Part shown: positions 1 to 9,218 of the stretch, piece by piece
Numbering within the stretch: the first letter of the stretch is position 1
How the letters are laid out: each line of letters opens with the position of its first letter
NCBI RefSeq assembly: GCF_011087585.1
Contig: NZ_VJOT01000043.1
Coordinates: 43,562 to 107,561, forward strand
Source: Neochlamydia sp. AcF84
GTDB lineage: Bacteria > Chlamydiota > Chlamydiia > Chlamydiales > Parachlamydiaceae
Length of the DNA stretch: 64,000 bases
Direction of reading: 5' to 3'
The notes under the pieces: model-generated
What the model was told of the DNA's origin: nothing
Databases searched by the model: none
The model's input: the letters and a program-made list of their open reading frames with translations, nothing else
Position numbers and translations under genes: made by a program

Positions 1-68
1 ATTTATCTGGCAGTGAATGCATAGCTTTAGGCTTTGAAAGAATCTTAAGAGATTTCCCTTTAGCTTAA
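1..68 (+). CDS. C-terminal tail of a gene entering from the left edge (unidentified)
   Basis: The third forward frame is open from the window edge to a TAA at 66-68 and encodes about 21 residues ending in GFERILRDFPLA. A perfect 10-bp inverted repeat starts at the next base, which is the usual position for a transcript end and supports a genuine gene terminus. The tail is too short to assign a family, and the product is unknown. Confidence 0.35.
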   Translation, partial: LSGSECIALGFERILRDFPLA

Positions 69-96
69 CGATAGCAAGGTTATTTTCTTGCTATCG
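69..96. terminator. Hairpin directly after the partial gene
   Basis: CGATAGCAAG at 69-78 pairs perfectly with CTTGCTATCG at 87-96 around an 8-base loop. It begins immediately after the stop codon at 66-68. There is no clear T-run after it, so it may be a transcript-end stabilising hairpin rather than a classical intrinsic terminator. A second, weaker hairpin (AGGAAAAG/CTTTTCCT) lies at 142-166. Confidence 0.45.
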
Positions 97-304
97 GCTC
101 TAACACCTATAATAATAGGTCAGACCAGCTTTAGCTGAATAAGGAAAAGTCTTAATCACTTTTCCTAGGATTGTTTAAAGCTTTTCCTAATCATGCTTGC
201 TTAATCTTTATCTTTTGAGTTCTTTTTAATCGACTGTCTTATCGTACTTGACACCGGCTAAAATTTATAATGCTAGCCTTAATAGCTTAATAGCTTGTAA
301 ATAC

Positions 305-1795
305 CTATAGTACGCTTCCTATTAGATCATAGCCGGCAACTTCCGTGATCTCAACTAAATATAATTCTCCAAATGCTTTAACTTTGCGGCTATCATTGAT
401 AATAATTTGGCCATCAATTTCAGGACATTGACCATAGAAGCGACCCACCATTAACAAATTGGTTTCGGGATGATATCCTTCGACGATGACCTTCAACTTT
501 TTTCCCACATACTTGCTATTAGCTTTTTTTAGTACTTTTTGCTGAATTTTCATTAATTTACGATAACGTCTTTCTTTTACCTCTTCCTCTATCTGATTAG
601 GTAGATCAAAAGAGTAAGATCCTGGTTCGCGGGAATATTTGAAAATCCCAATATTATCGAGAGGATAATCTTGGATAAACTGAGCTAGCTCTTCAAATTG
701 GTCTGCTGTTTCTCCCGGAAAGCCTACAATTAAGCTTGTACGGATGACGATATGAGGGATTTCATTACGCAGCTTGGTAATCGTTTTAATAATGTCTTCT
801 TTTGAAGTTGCGCGGTGCATAGATTTTAACACCACATTATTGATATGCTGGATTGGCATGTCTAAATAAGGGCAGATGCGAGCATCACTTTTGATAAGAG
901 CAATCAATTCATCGGTGATTTCATCGGGATAAAGGTAAAGTAAACGTAGCCAGAACTTTTTATCTATGGCTAGCATGGATTGTAATAAGTCGATTAAGGC
1001 TGCTTGATTTCTCGAACCCATATCTTTGCCATAATCTCCAAGATCTTGGGCAATAAGAATAATCTCATGCACCCCTTCATTAAGCAAAAAATTAAACTCT
1101 TTTAAAATCTGCTCTTTGCTTTTACTCTTGAGAGGTCCTTTGATGGTAGGAATGACACAATAAGCACAACGCTTTCGGCAGCCCTCCGCAATTTTAAGAT
1201 AAGCGTAATGTTTAGGAGTGGATAATTGGCGAGGAATCTCCCCATTCTCCAAAAAGCTGCGTCCCTTGGAGACAAGTTTACCTTTTTGAGTAGCCTGGAC
1301 AGCTTGCAATATACCTTGTACGTCCCCTGATCCTAGAAGATAATCGATCCCTGGGAATTGTTTTTCCATTTCCTCGTGATGAGTTTGTACCATGCAACCT
1401 GTGACCACTAGCTTGGCACTTTTTTTGCGCTGTTGTAAGGTATGCTTAACTGTATCCATGGATTCTTTACGAGAAACTTCCAAAAAGCCGCAAGTATTGA
1501 TGACCAAATAATCTGCTTGGGATAATTCCTGGGTAACTTCATAGCCTGCTTTCAACAAAATACCTAGCATTACTTCACTATCGACCAAATTACGAGGACA
1601 TCCAAGGCTAATAAAATGAATTTTATTTCCATCGTAGTCAAAATGAAAAGTTCCTTCCTGAGAGGCTAAATTATCAAATTTATCATTAGCTAAGAGGCTG
1701 TCAGGGGAAGAAGGGGTTGCACAACATGCTGCTGCATCGGAACAACACGATTTAAGAGCTAATGGTTTTTTGTCTTTGGGGATCATAGGTAGCAT
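305..1795 (-). CDS. rimO: Ribosomal protein S12 methylthiotransferase RimO
   Basis: This is a radical-SAM methylthiotransferase. The family attaches a methylthio group to a conserved aspartate of ribosomal protein S12. The N-terminal UPF0004 domain opens with ISLGCPRNLVDSE and carries the three expected cysteines near residues 66, 102 and 134. The radical-SAM motif CxxxCxxC is seen as CRKRCAYC (C206, C210, C213). The C-terminal 65 residues fit a TRAM domain. At 496 residues it is about 50 longer than typical RimO because of an N-terminal extension with paired cysteines (C17-C18, C24-C25). The ATG at 1795 has a GGAG about 10 bases upstream, but a shorter start closer to residue 50 cannot be excluded. 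RimO is preferred over MiaB because of the GCPRNLVDSE signature and the S12-type domain order. Confidence 0.93.
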   Translation of the reverse strand: MLPMIPKDKKPLALKSCCSDAAACCATPSSPDSLLANDKFDNLASQEGTFHFDYDGNKIHFISLGCPRNLVDSEVMLGILLKAGYEVTQELSQADYLVINTCGFLEVSRKESMDTVKHTLQQRKKSAKLVVTGCMVQTHHEEMEKQFPGIDYLLGSGDVQGILQAVQATQKGKLVSKGRSFLENGEIPRQLSTPKHYAYLKIAEGCRKRCAYCVIPTIKGPLKSKSKEQILKEFNFLLNEGVHEIILIAQDLGDYGKDMGSRNQAALIDLLQSMLAIDKKFWLRLLYLYPDEITDELIALIKSDARICPYLDMPIQHINNVVLKSMHRATSKEDIIKTITKLRNEIPHIVIRTSLIVGFPGETADQFEELAQFIQDYPLDNIGIFKYSREPGSYSFDLPNQIEEEVKERRYRKLMKIQQKVLKKANSKYVGKKLKVIVEGYHPETNLLMVGRFYGQCPEIDGQIIINDSRKVKAFGELYLVEITEVAGYDLIGSVL

Positions 1796-2169
1796 GAATA
1801 AAATTCTCCAGGAATAAATAAGGTTATAAAAACTATAAAGGTTAATTGAATATATTTAAATCCAAATTTGATACATGTAAAAATTATCTTTAAAATGATA
1901 GAGGATTAGGTAAGCTAAATAATAAGCCGAAGCCTTATTTATTTATTCCCTCAATTGAAACTAAAGATTGCTTTTTTAATTTATTTTCTATTATATTGCG
2001 ACTAAGCACTTACTAGGATCAGATCGCTCTATCTGCCTTAATTATAAACATTTAATCTGCAAACTTCTATTTACCTGACATAAAAAAATGGGGCGTTTGA
2101 TGGCAATACGAATGGATAAGCCACTTAAAATAGGCTATCTGGCTTATTTTATCCGGGAGTAAAATTTTT
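1796..2169. other. Divergent intergenic region between rimO and the 513-residue membrane protein
   Basis: This 374-base AT-rich gap separates two divergently transcribed genes and must hold both promoters. I see no open frame of convincing quality, no RNA gene and no strong repeat. The only clear signal is a GGGAG ribosome-binding site just before the ATG at 2170. Confidence 0.4.
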
Positions 2170-3711
2170 ATGGATATATTTACTGTAGCCACCGCAGAAG
2201 ATCATTACTCGATTAGCCGCCTTCATTTCACTCCTTTAAGCAGTAAGACGCATCGACTTAGTCAAAAGTTAATGAATTTTTATCTAGAGTCTCGCAGCAT
2301 AAATCTTATTGCTTTAGGATCAATTACTTGTAGTGTGGCAACTAGCCTTTTAGCTTTAGCTGAAACTGTAGCCGCTTTGGCCTATACTATTTTTCTTACC
2401 TCTTTAAATTTCTTATCATTTTGCCGCCCTGAACTGTTGCAAAATCATACCGTGCAGGCATGGGGATTTTGTATCCAGAGTTTTTTAATGATTCAAAGTC
2501 CTTGTTTACTAATTTCTCAACTTGATAATTTAAGCAAATATGATAGGATAAGGCATGAGCATTTCCAAAAAATTAAGAGTGCCCAGATAGCTCAATCACT
2601 AAGAGCAGCTTTTGATTTTATGAGTGATGATTTCAAAATGATCGAAGATTTTTTACCTTCCGAAGCTTATAGTTTTGCAGTAGCTGTAGAAGCTTTACCA
2701 GACTTAATCAATAAGACTAAGAAATATATGCCTATTCTCCGCGATGTCGCGCGAAATGAATTTGATCCTCAAAAGCTTGCTGATATAGATCGCTTTGAAT
2801 TTATAGAATTTTTGGAAGACAAGAATGGACTTATAAACCCGCAGCAGCATTTAAAACTGCTGGCTAACATACCGGAAGATAAGAATGAGCAAAAAGAACT
2901 CTTAGAATTAATTACCCTACAGCTGTGCAAGCATCAGCAATATGCTTCATTTTTATTTGCTAATCCTATCTTTACACTAGAACAAATGCTAGAGCTAAAT
3001 TTCCGCCTTCCTATTCGATTAAAAGAAGGAGAGAATTTTTTAAAACATAAAAATTTAAAAAAAACAAACTATAACCTTGCTTATCAAACGCAGTTCCAGG
3101 AAGAGACTAATGATGAAATCTATCAAATTTTTAATTTTAATGAGATCCCTTCACCTTCTATAGAGAAAAGCGAAGCAGCTTACGAAAAAAACCTGGAAGT
3201 ATATATAAAACATTCTATTAAATATGTCCTGTCTTTTGAAAGATATATTAACATTTTTGGTGTCGAGCAGGAGGGTAGCTATTCTAAAAAAGAAATAGTT
3301 AAGGCCTGCATTCAAGATTTAGAGGCGGTTATTCAAATTAATTTACTAGCTATATTGCTAGAGTTGATAGCTTTACAAAAATATAGATATAAATGCCCTA
3401 GCCAAGAGCGCCAGCAAATAATTGAGCGGGCATTAATAGACTATGAGGCCATTAAAGATAATAATAAGGCCAAAAATTTATTAATACGCATGATTCTGCA
3501 AGATAAGGAATTTGAGATCGAGAAAGATTCATTTGTCGATAAGTGTACGGGTATTCAATATGAAATCGATAGTATCACTAGGCAGCAAGTACAAAAAGTT
3601 TTTCGCAACATTACAGTACTTGCTGATCATCTCCATTATAGAAAAGATTTAAATGAGATTACGTTAAAAGCCTTAGCAGAGGTGGAAGGTTGTGGGAAAA
3701 CTCAAGCCTAA
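2170..3711 (+). CDS. Lineage-specific membrane protein, unknown function
   Basis: I do not recognise this 513-residue protein. Hydrophobic stretches at about residues 43-85 (long enough for a closely spaced pair of membrane helices) and 96-118 lie near the N-terminus. The remaining 390 residues are soluble, charged and predicted helical. There is no cleavable signal peptide. A short N-terminal region, a hydrophobic hairpin and a long soluble tail resemble the layout of chlamydial inclusion-membrane proteins, but the same layout occurs in ordinary inner-membrane proteins, so this is only a suggestion. GGGAG precedes the ATG by about 11 bases. The gene is convergent with priA, with about 90 bases between the stops. 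Confidence 0.7.
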   Translation: MDIFTVATAEDHYSISRLHFTPLSSKTHRLSQKLMNFYLESRSINLIALGSITCSVATSLLALAETVAALAYTIFLTSLNFLSFCRPELLQNHTVQAWGFCIQSFLMIQSPCLLISQLDNLSKYDRIRHEHFQKIKSAQIAQSLRAAFDFMSDDFKMIEDFLPSEAYSFAVAVEALPDLINKTKKYMPILRDVARNEFDPQKLADIDRFEFIEFLEDKNGLINPQQHLKLLANIPEDKNEQKELLELITLQLCKHQQYASFLFANPIFTLEQMLELNFRLPIRLKEGENFLKHKNLKKTNYNLAYQTQFQEETNDEIYQIFNFNEIPSPSIEKSEAAYEKNLEVYIKHSIKYVLSFERYINIFGVEQEGSYSKKEIVKACIQDLEAVIQINLLAILLELIALQKYRYKCPSQERQQIIERALIDYEAIKDNNKAKNLLIRMILQDKEFEIEKDSFVDKCTGIQYEIDSITRQQVQKVFRNITVLADHLHYRKDLNEITLKALAEVEGCGKTQA

Positions 3712-3800
3712 AGGGAATGTTTTTTATCATCCGAATGCCTAGCTCTTTTCTTCTAAAGAACGCTATTTCTAAAAACTTTTTTAATATAGCTACTAAGGTT

Positions 3801-6029
3801 TTAAAAGAATGTAGAGATAGGATTTACATCTACTCGCATTTTTACTGCCTGCAGAGAGGGATGGGTATGACGGAAATTTTCTAAGACTCGATTTAAAGCA
3901 TAAACATTCGTGCAACAAATAAGAAATTGATAACGATAATGCCCTTTAACTTTTGCATATCCGGCAGGAATAATTTCATGCCATTTACAAATTTCATTTG
4001 AATGATCCATAAGCCATGAGCGTGTATAATGAGCATAATCAAAGGCTTTTTTTTGGTCAGGGCCAGAAAAGGTAATTTTAATTAGATTAGAAAAAGGGGG
4101 GTAGTTAAAAGCTTGCCTTGCATTTAGTTCTTCTTCAAAAAATTTTTCATAATCGTTAGCTGCCGCTAAACTAATCGTTGAATTATCGGGTAAGCTTGTT
4201 TGTAGAATCACTTCACCTGCTATTTGACCTCGCCCTGCTCGCCCAGAAACTTGTGTAATTAATTGGAAAACTGTCTCTGAAGCACGAAAATCGGGGAGAT
4301 TAAGGGTAGAATCACAATTTAATATTCCTACAAGGGTAACGGAAGGAAAGTGAAGACCTTTAGCTATCATTTGGGTGCCGATCAATACGTCCGCTTTGCC
4401 ACTGCTAAAAGTTTTTAAAAGCTTCTGATGGCTACCTTTATGCTTGGTAGTATCTGCATCCATGCGTACTGTACGAATGCCAGGGAATAAAGCATGTAAA
4501 TTTTTTTCAATCAGTTCAGTCCCTACCCCTTTATATTTCATGGGATGATCATGATGGCAATTAGGGCACTGCTTGGGAGGAGGAGTGAGTGTATAGCCAC
4601 ATAGATGGCAAGCTAAAGCGTTGTCACCTAAATGAAAAGTCATGGTGACATCGCAATGTTCACATTTGACTGCTTGCCGGCATTGTTGGCAGAGTAGGGT
4701 AGTATGGTAACCACGGCGGTTAAGAAATAAGATGGTTTGCTCGCCTTGTTCAAAGCGCTGCTTTATTCCCCCGATGAGCTTTTCTGAAAAATTTGTATAT
4801 CCTTTAGCTTTTTCAAATTCTTTTGCCATGTCAACAATATGCATGCGAGGCATATTTGCTGTAGCAGCCCGTGTGGTAAGTTTGCTTAAAGTATATTTGC
4901 TAATCGAGGCATTATAGTAGCTTTCTAAGCTTGGCGTTGCACTCCCCAGAATGACTGTGCTATTACTCATTTTTCCTCGCATGACCGCTACATCGCGGGC
5001 ATTGTAGCAAGGTTGTTCCTCAGATTGCTTATAGGATTGCTCATGTTCTTCATCTACGATAATAAGTCCTAAATTAGGAACTGGACTAAAGATGGCTGAG
5101 CGAGCTCCAATCACAATAGAGGATTCGCCCCGGCGAATTTTGTGCCATTCATCAAAGCGTTCTCCTTGGCTTAATTGATGATGAAGAATGGCAATTTTGT
5201 GATCAAAACGACTGCGAAAGCGTTCGATAGTTTGGGCTGTTAAAGAGATTTCCGGAACTAACATGATTGTTCCTTTGTTCTGCATTAAAGCTTGCTCTAT
5301 CGCCTGTAAATAAATTTCAGTTTTACCACTTCCTGTGACCCCGAAAATTAGGTGGGTTTCAAATTGATTTTTGCTAAGGCTGTGCTTTACTTTTTCAAAA
5401 GCTTGAGATTGTTCTGCATTAAGCTGTTTAGCTTTGGTCTTAAAATATTCTTCATCGATAAGGGGCGAACGATCAATCCGCACAATATCCATCTGTAAAT
5501 AATTTTTATTAATAAGCGTATCTACAGAGCTACGAGAACATTTTGATATTTCCAGCAGTTCACTGAGTAAAATTCCTTTTTTTACTTGAAGCATTATATC
5601 AATGACTTCAGCTTGCGCGGGAAATCTTTTACGTATTTTTTCGCAATAAATTTTTAATTCCTCACGCGTTTTTTTACGTAGGACATAAAATTGCTGCTTA
5701 TGCTGGATATCCTTGCGTACACTGGAAGGAAGCAAGATTTTGAAAACTTGGTGGAGAGGGGTGCAATAATATTTGGCTAGCCATAAAGCAAGTTCAAATA
5801 AAGGGGGAGTGATAAGCTCTCCGTCAGATAAAATTTTAGCTATGGGCTTTACGGAAGGAAAAGTGGCCTGGCTTTGTACCTTTAGGATATATCCTTTTTG
5901 AAATTGGCGGCGTAAGGGTACTTCAACACGTACACCTGGTTTAGCGTGCAAAGTAAACTCAGGGGGAATGCTATATTCCAAAGGCTTGTCAAGGGCACTA
6001 TCGAGGATAACCGAGGCATATTGCGACAT
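3801..6029 (-). CDS. priA: Primosomal protein N' (replication restart helicase PriA)
   Basis: PriA is a superfamily 2 DNA helicase that recognises stalled forks and starts reloading of the replisome. The N-terminal DNA-binding domain (about residues 1-105) is followed by the Walker A motif GVTGSGKTE at 230-238 and the DEEH box (VDEEHEQS) near 326. An eight-cysteine zinc-binding region sits near residues 450-495 (CQQC, CEHC, CHLC, CPNC), followed by the second helicase lobe with the QVSGRAGR motif. The length of 742 residues is normal. It is the last gene of a tight minus-strand operon: the upstream gene stops only 6 bases before the ATG at 6029. From memory, priA of C. trachomatis (CT778) also neighbours an uncharacterised gene (CT779). 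Confidence 0.95.
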   Translation of the reverse strand: MSQYASVILDSALDKPLEYSIPPEFTLHAKPGVRVEVPLRRQFQKGYILKVQSQATFPSVKPIAKILSDGELITPPLFELALWLAKYYCTPLHQVFKILLPSSVRKDIQHKQQFYVLRKKTREELKIYCEKIRKRFPAQAEVIDIMLQVKKGILLSELLEISKCSRSSVDTLINKNYLQMDIVRIDRSPLIDEEYFKTKAKQLNAEQSQAFEKVKHSLSKNQFETHLIFGVTGSGKTEIYLQAIEQALMQNKGTIMLVPEISLTAQTIERFRSRFDHKIAILHHQLSQGERFDEWHKIRRGESSIVIGARSAIFSPVPNLGLIIVDEEHEQSYKQSEEQPCYNARDVAVMRGKMSNSTVILGSATPSLESYYNASISKYTLSKLTTRAATANMPRMHIVDMAKEFEKAKGYTNFSEKLIGGIKQRFEQGEQTILFLNRRGYHTTLLCQQCRQAVKCEHCDVTMTFHLGDNALACHLCGYTLTPPPKQCPNCHHDHPMKYKGVGTELIEKNLHALFPGIRTVRMDADTTKHKGSHQKLLKTFSSGKADVLIGTQMIAKGLHFPSVTLVGILNCDSTLNLPDFRASETVFQLITQVSGRAGRGQIAGEVILQTSLPDNSTISLAAANDYEKFFEEELNARQAFNYPPFSNLIKITFSGPDQKKAFDYAHYTRSWLMDHSNEICKWHEIIPAGYAKVKGHYRYQFLICCTNVYALNRVLENFRHTHPSLQAVKMRVDVNPISTFF

Positions 6030-6035
6030 TCTAAC

Positions 6036-6821
6036 CTACTTGGAAAGTTGCAAAGAAATAGAATTCCAGAGCTCGACTTTGCGGTGAGGCTCTTGAAGAT
6101 ATATATCTAAAGGGGCAAGCTCAATTATACAAGTTTTTTGGCTGGAGTCTAAGCAATTTTTCTCTATAATTTTTACAGCAACACCATAAACTATCTGAAT
6201 AGCTTTACGTAGGTTAGCTAAGAATAAGACGTGGCGAGGCTCGGAAGATGCGTTTTTTAAAACTAATAATAGACAAGCTTGCGGGCCGTTTTTCCACATT
6301 TGTCTAACATTTTTCGCAGCTTCATCGTTTGGAATCTCCGTTAAAATCATTTGCTCGGGAAAGCGCTCGGCAAAAATTTTATGAAAATCTGAAAAATCTG
6401 AAGGGGGGAGAGCAGGTGCTAAAAATTCCAAATTAATAGCTTTAGGCACAAATCCTGCGCTGTCTGGCGAGGAGGAAGAAAGAGCTTGCTCGCTTGCCAA
6501 GTTGCTTTTACTATTGGCAGATAACACTTCAAGCGTATCTTTTGGATGTTTTTCATGGGTAACTACTGTAGAAGCATGGGTAACTACTGTAGAAGAGAGA
6601 GGAGCTGCAACTACAGATGAATCTTCCACCTTAGATGCTTCCGAAAATTGAGGCGGTAATACCTTTTTAATGGTTTGAGGTAAGCAAGAAGCTGCAAATA
6701 GGCGATAATCCATATAGCTAGAGCGGCTAACTTCTAAGAATGTCTTCGAAGGAAATTCTTGGATAAGGTAGCTTTGCATTTGCGCTATTAGGGCTAAATA
6801 TTCACTTTTTAAAGACGCCAT
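6036..6821 (-). CDS. Conserved hypothetical protein in the priA operon
   Basis: The function of this 261-residue protein is unknown. An N-terminal helical segment (about residues 1-55) is joined by a low-complexity Ser/Thr/Ala/Pro linker (about 60-130) to a C-terminal alpha/beta-looking domain (about 135-261). The linker contains a perfect 7-residue duplication (STVVTHA/STVVTHE) from a 21-bp tandem DNA repeat. There is no signal peptide or membrane helix. The start lies 1 base after the upstream gene's stop and the stop lies 6 bases before priA, so the three genes are almost certainly co-transcribed and translationally coupled. A DNA-replication role would be guilt by association only. Confidence 0.72.
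   Translation of the reverse strand: MASLKSEYLALIAQMQSYLIQEFPSKTFLEVSRSSYMDYRLFAASCLPQTIKKVLPPQFSEASKVEDSSVVAAPLSSTVVTHASTVVTHEKHPKDTLEVLSANSKSNLASEQALSSSSPDSAGFVPKAINLEFLAPALPPSDFSDFHKIFAERFPEQMILTEIPNDEAAKNVRQMWKNGPQACLLLVLKNASSEPRHVLFLANLRKAIQIVYGVAVKIIEKNCLDSSQKTCIIELAPLDIYLQEPHRKVELWNSISLQLSK
6554..6595. repeat. Perfect 21-bp tandem duplication inside a coding region
   Basis: Two adjacent identical 21-bp units (6554-6574 and 6575-6595), each beginning catgggtaactact, encode the duplicated linker peptide STVVTHA/STVVTHE of the 261-residue protein. The period is a multiple of three, so the frame is preserved. It looks like a recent replication-slippage event. Confidence 0.9.
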
Positions 6822-6822
6822 T

Positions 6823-7503
6823 TTATTTTTTTTGTTGAAGTTCTTTCGCAGCTTCTAAAACTTGAGGCAGAAGATGATAATAGCCTCGCTTACTGTACTG
6901 TTTAATTATATATTTTTCTGCTGTTTTTAACCCTTGTGGAAACATTTTTGCAAAAACTCTTTTCACAAACGGTGCTTTGTAGACTTCATCCACAATTTGA
7001 TGATTCTCTAATAGAAAAAACAGTATGGTTTCATCATCTTCAAATTGCAAGAATAATTTAGCAATTAAGCGTCCTATCTTATTAAAAATAGTTTGAATTT
7101 TTGGAATGAAGGGAGATACCAGTTCAGATAAGGGAGAGGCTGGTGATAAAGGCTTGTTTTCAACAATTTTCCAAACTTGATAGCAGAGTGAATAAGCTTT
7201 TTGGGCATGTAAATTTAATGTTTGCGCGGGATGCTTTTTGTCCTCATCATTAAGGTTAAAAGTTTGGCAACTACTCTGCAGCTGCTGGAGTAGGCCTTTA
7301 TCCGCATAGCCAAAAAAGGAGGGAAAAAGATTTTTATCCTGATAGCCTAGTAGCCTAATGAGTGCTATGTTAGCGGCCTCATAGTTGTTGTTCTGAACTG
7401 CCATCTCAAAGCCTTTAAATGCTTGACAAGCTGCTAGGTATTCACTAACCATGAATTGAAATACAAGGCTATTGTTGTTTTGAAGGTGATAAGGGGATCG
7501 CAT
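6823..7503 (-). CDS. Hypothetical protein, first gene of the priA operon
   Basis: This 226-residue helical protein has no recognised domain, signal peptide or convincing membrane helix. Its C-terminus (about residues 150-226) is rich in basic and aromatic residues and ends in ELQQKK. The ATG at 7503 is used here; an internal Met at residue 18 (MVSEYLAACQ) is an alternative. The next gene starts one base after its stop, so it is the promoter-proximal member of a three-gene operon ending with priA. The divergent neighbour at 7626 leaves about 120 bases for two promoters. Confidence 0.65.
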   Translation of the reverse strand: MRSPYHLQNNNSLVFQFMVSEYLAACQAFKGFEMAVQNNNYEAANIALIRLLGYQDKNLFPSFFGYADKGLLQQLQSSCQTFNLNDEDKKHPAQTLNLHAQKAYSLCYQVWKIVENKPLSPASPLSELVSPFIPKIQTIFNKIGRLIAKLFLQFEDDETILFFLLENHQIVDEVYKAPFVKRVFAKMFPQGLKTAEKYIIKQYSKRGYYHLLPQVLEAAKELQQKK

Positions 7504-7625
7504 ACCTGACTTGCTCTTTAAAGATCTGAGCTTATCAAAAAACTCACAAAAGGCAATAAGAAAATGCGCAAAAATATATTGAAATGCTAGAATTGCGCTT
7601 ATTAATTTCTAACCCATCAGATCTT

Positions 7626-8165
7626 ATGAAAAAAAATTTTCTTTGTTTTGTCATTGTTTGCATGACCTACATGCTTTGTAAGCAAGGGTATAGTGAGCAA
7701 GCTCTTGATCATCAAAAACCTCTCACCCACTTTTCTCCTGCCCTTGAAGAAGGTCTCTCGGAAGGTTTTCAAGCTCCTACTCATTCTACCCATCCTACTT
7801 CAAAAATTGAATTTCCTCCACAAATGGACGATAATGAAGGAGCTCGATTTTTTCATGAGCTTGTCAATATGTTAACCACGTTGGGATTAATTGTGGCAGT
7901 AGTTTTAATAGCTTCCTGGATCGTTAAAAAGCTGCTCAGAGGGAAAATTCATCAATTGAACGCTAGCAGTTTAATTAAAGTAATCGACTATCGCTCGTTA
8001 AGCCCGAAAACAGCCATTTATCTTTTAAAAATAAAAGGAAAAGAAATTATCTTAGCTGAATCTGTTAATGGAGTTACCCATGTAGGGGGATTTGAAAGTA
8101 ATGAATTGGAGGAAAGTCTACCTTTATCATTTAAAGAGAAGATAGAGAGCAAAAATATTTTATGA
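7626..8165 (+). CDS. FliO-like single-pass membrane protein
   Basis: The start at 7626 gives an N-terminal signal-like segment (MKKNFLCFVIVCMTYMLC). A Pro/His-rich spacer is followed by one strong membrane helix (about residues 80-105, TLGLIVAVVLIASWIVKKLL) and a cytoplasmic domain that reads IKVIDYRSLSPKTAIYLLKI. A membrane helix followed by a small beta-rich domain containing L-S-P-K-x-A and a hydrophobic strand pattern resembles FliO/YscJ-neighbour proteins of flagellar-type export systems. Chlamydiae do carry some flagellar-type export homologues. No other export gene lies nearby, so the call rests on pattern alone. An upstream ATG at 7584 in the same frame would add 14 residues in front of the signal and is less likely. 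Confidence 0.5.
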   Translation: MKKNFLCFVIVCMTYMLCKQGYSEQALDHQKPLTHFSPALEEGLSEGFQAPTHSTHPTSKIEFPPQMDDNEGARFFHELVNMLTTLGLIVAVVLIASWIVKKLLRGKIHQLNASSLIKVIDYRSLSPKTAIYLLKIKGKEIILAESVNGVTHVGGFESNELEESLPLSFKEKIESKNIL

Positions 8166-8443
8166 TGAGTCACACAAGCTTTAGCTTAATTTGTTTCCTT
8201 GGAAAAAGACCAAAAAACAAGAAATAAAAACTTACTTTTTTAATTTCAACTACTTTACTGTGTCTTGATGTCATTGAAAACTTATTTTCTCCCACTCTAA
8301 CAATTAAGTTTATATTTTACTGCCGAGAAAGAGGTTTACACAAAAGGCAGAGGTAAAATGCAAAAAATAAGGCTTTCGATTTCCTAAATATTAGCGAATA
8401 GGATAGTATTGTTGAATTTACAAATGACTGAAGAAGGGGAGAT

Positions 8444-8620
8444 ATGCAAAACAGACAAATTTTTATTTTCTCAATGTTCTATCTAATTTGTACTTGCTTT
8501 CTTTGTGCTTGTTATCGCTTGCCAAGAGAAGATGAATACTCTGTTGTTCCTTCTACTAATAATCCTGAGATTATTAGAGAAAAGCAACCAAATAATTTTA
8601 CGCCCAATGTAGGTTTTTAA
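8444..8620 (+). CDS. Small putative lipoprotein, 58 residues
   Basis: This short gene encodes a basic N-terminus, a hydrophobic core (IFIFSMFYLICTCFL) and a lipobox ending in FLCAC, after which a polar Pro/Asn-rich tail follows. This is the layout of a lipoprotein cleaved by signal peptidase II with acylation of the cysteine at about residue 23. A strong purine-rich site (aagaagggga) precedes the ATG at 8444. The TAA at 8618-8620 lies 6 bases before the next ATG, so it probably forms an operon with the CT260-like chaperone gene. No family is recognised. Confidence 0.6.
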   Translation: MQNRQIFIFSMFYLICTCFLCACYRLPREDEYSVVPSTNNPEIIREKQPNNFTPNVGF

Positions 8621-8626
8621 AAGTTT

Positions 8627-9097
8627 ATGATTCCCCTCACTATTGATAGTCTTTACGAATACCTAATTAATAAATCTGTAGATGTAAAACATCAGCCAGA
8701 GACCAAGCAAATATATACTCTTTTTAAAGTGCAAAATGAAGCTTTTCCTCTTTTTATCGGCTTATTAAATGATGAGGAACTTCTTCAATTATTCGCTCCT
8801 ATTCCTATCGCTCTTGAGAGTCAAACGATTAGTGAAGTTGCACGTGTTTTACATTTATTCAATAAAGAAATCGATGTTCCTGGTTTCGGTTTAGATGAAC
8901 GAGCTAAAATCGTTTTTTACCGGACCATCTTACCGGCTAGCGATAAAAAGGTAGCAGGGGAAATCCTTAGTAATTATATTCATACTATTCCTCTTGTGAT
9001 AGAAACATTTTTTCCTATAATCGCCGCTGTGGTCGCTGGTAAAGCTCGCTTTATAGATGTAGTCAAACAAGGGGAAGCTGCTAAAATAAGAAAATAA
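8627..9097 (+). CDS. Type III secretion chaperone-like protein (CT260/Mcsc-like)
   Basis: This 156-residue acidic alpha/beta protein has the size and pattern of the YbjN/type III chaperone fold: an N-terminal helix, a strand block (YTLFKVQNEAFPLFIGLL), then a helix, strands and a C-terminal helix. It lies directly upstream of dnaQ, the position held in C. trachomatis by CT260 (Mcsc, a multiple-cargo secretion chaperone that binds Cap1 and other secreted proteins), as I recall the gene order. A chaperone of this type would act in the cytosol, keeping effectors soluble and guiding them to the secretion ATPase. The assignment combines fold impression with synteny; no binding residue can be verified by eye. 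Confidence 0.55.
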   Translation: MIPLTIDSLYEYLINKSVDVKHQPETKQIYTLFKVQNEAFPLFIGLLNDEELLQLFAPIPIALESQTISEVARVLHLFNKEIDVPGFGLDERAKIVFYRTILPASDKKVAGEILSNYIHTIPLVIETFFPIIAAVVAGKARFIDVVKQGEAAKIRK

Positions 9098-9218
9098 AAA
9101 ATGTATAAAAGTATTTAAAGGTGGATATAAGTACTTGTTCTCAACCGAAGTAAACTCTTAGCTTCAACTGCTCTAATCTTTTTATTTAAGTGGTGCTAAG
9201 CTCGGTATTTTTTTAAAA

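Noticed and set aside
3690..3884. A 64-residue frame between the membrane protein and priA
   Set aside because: It overlaps the 3' ends of both flanking genes and has no start signal.
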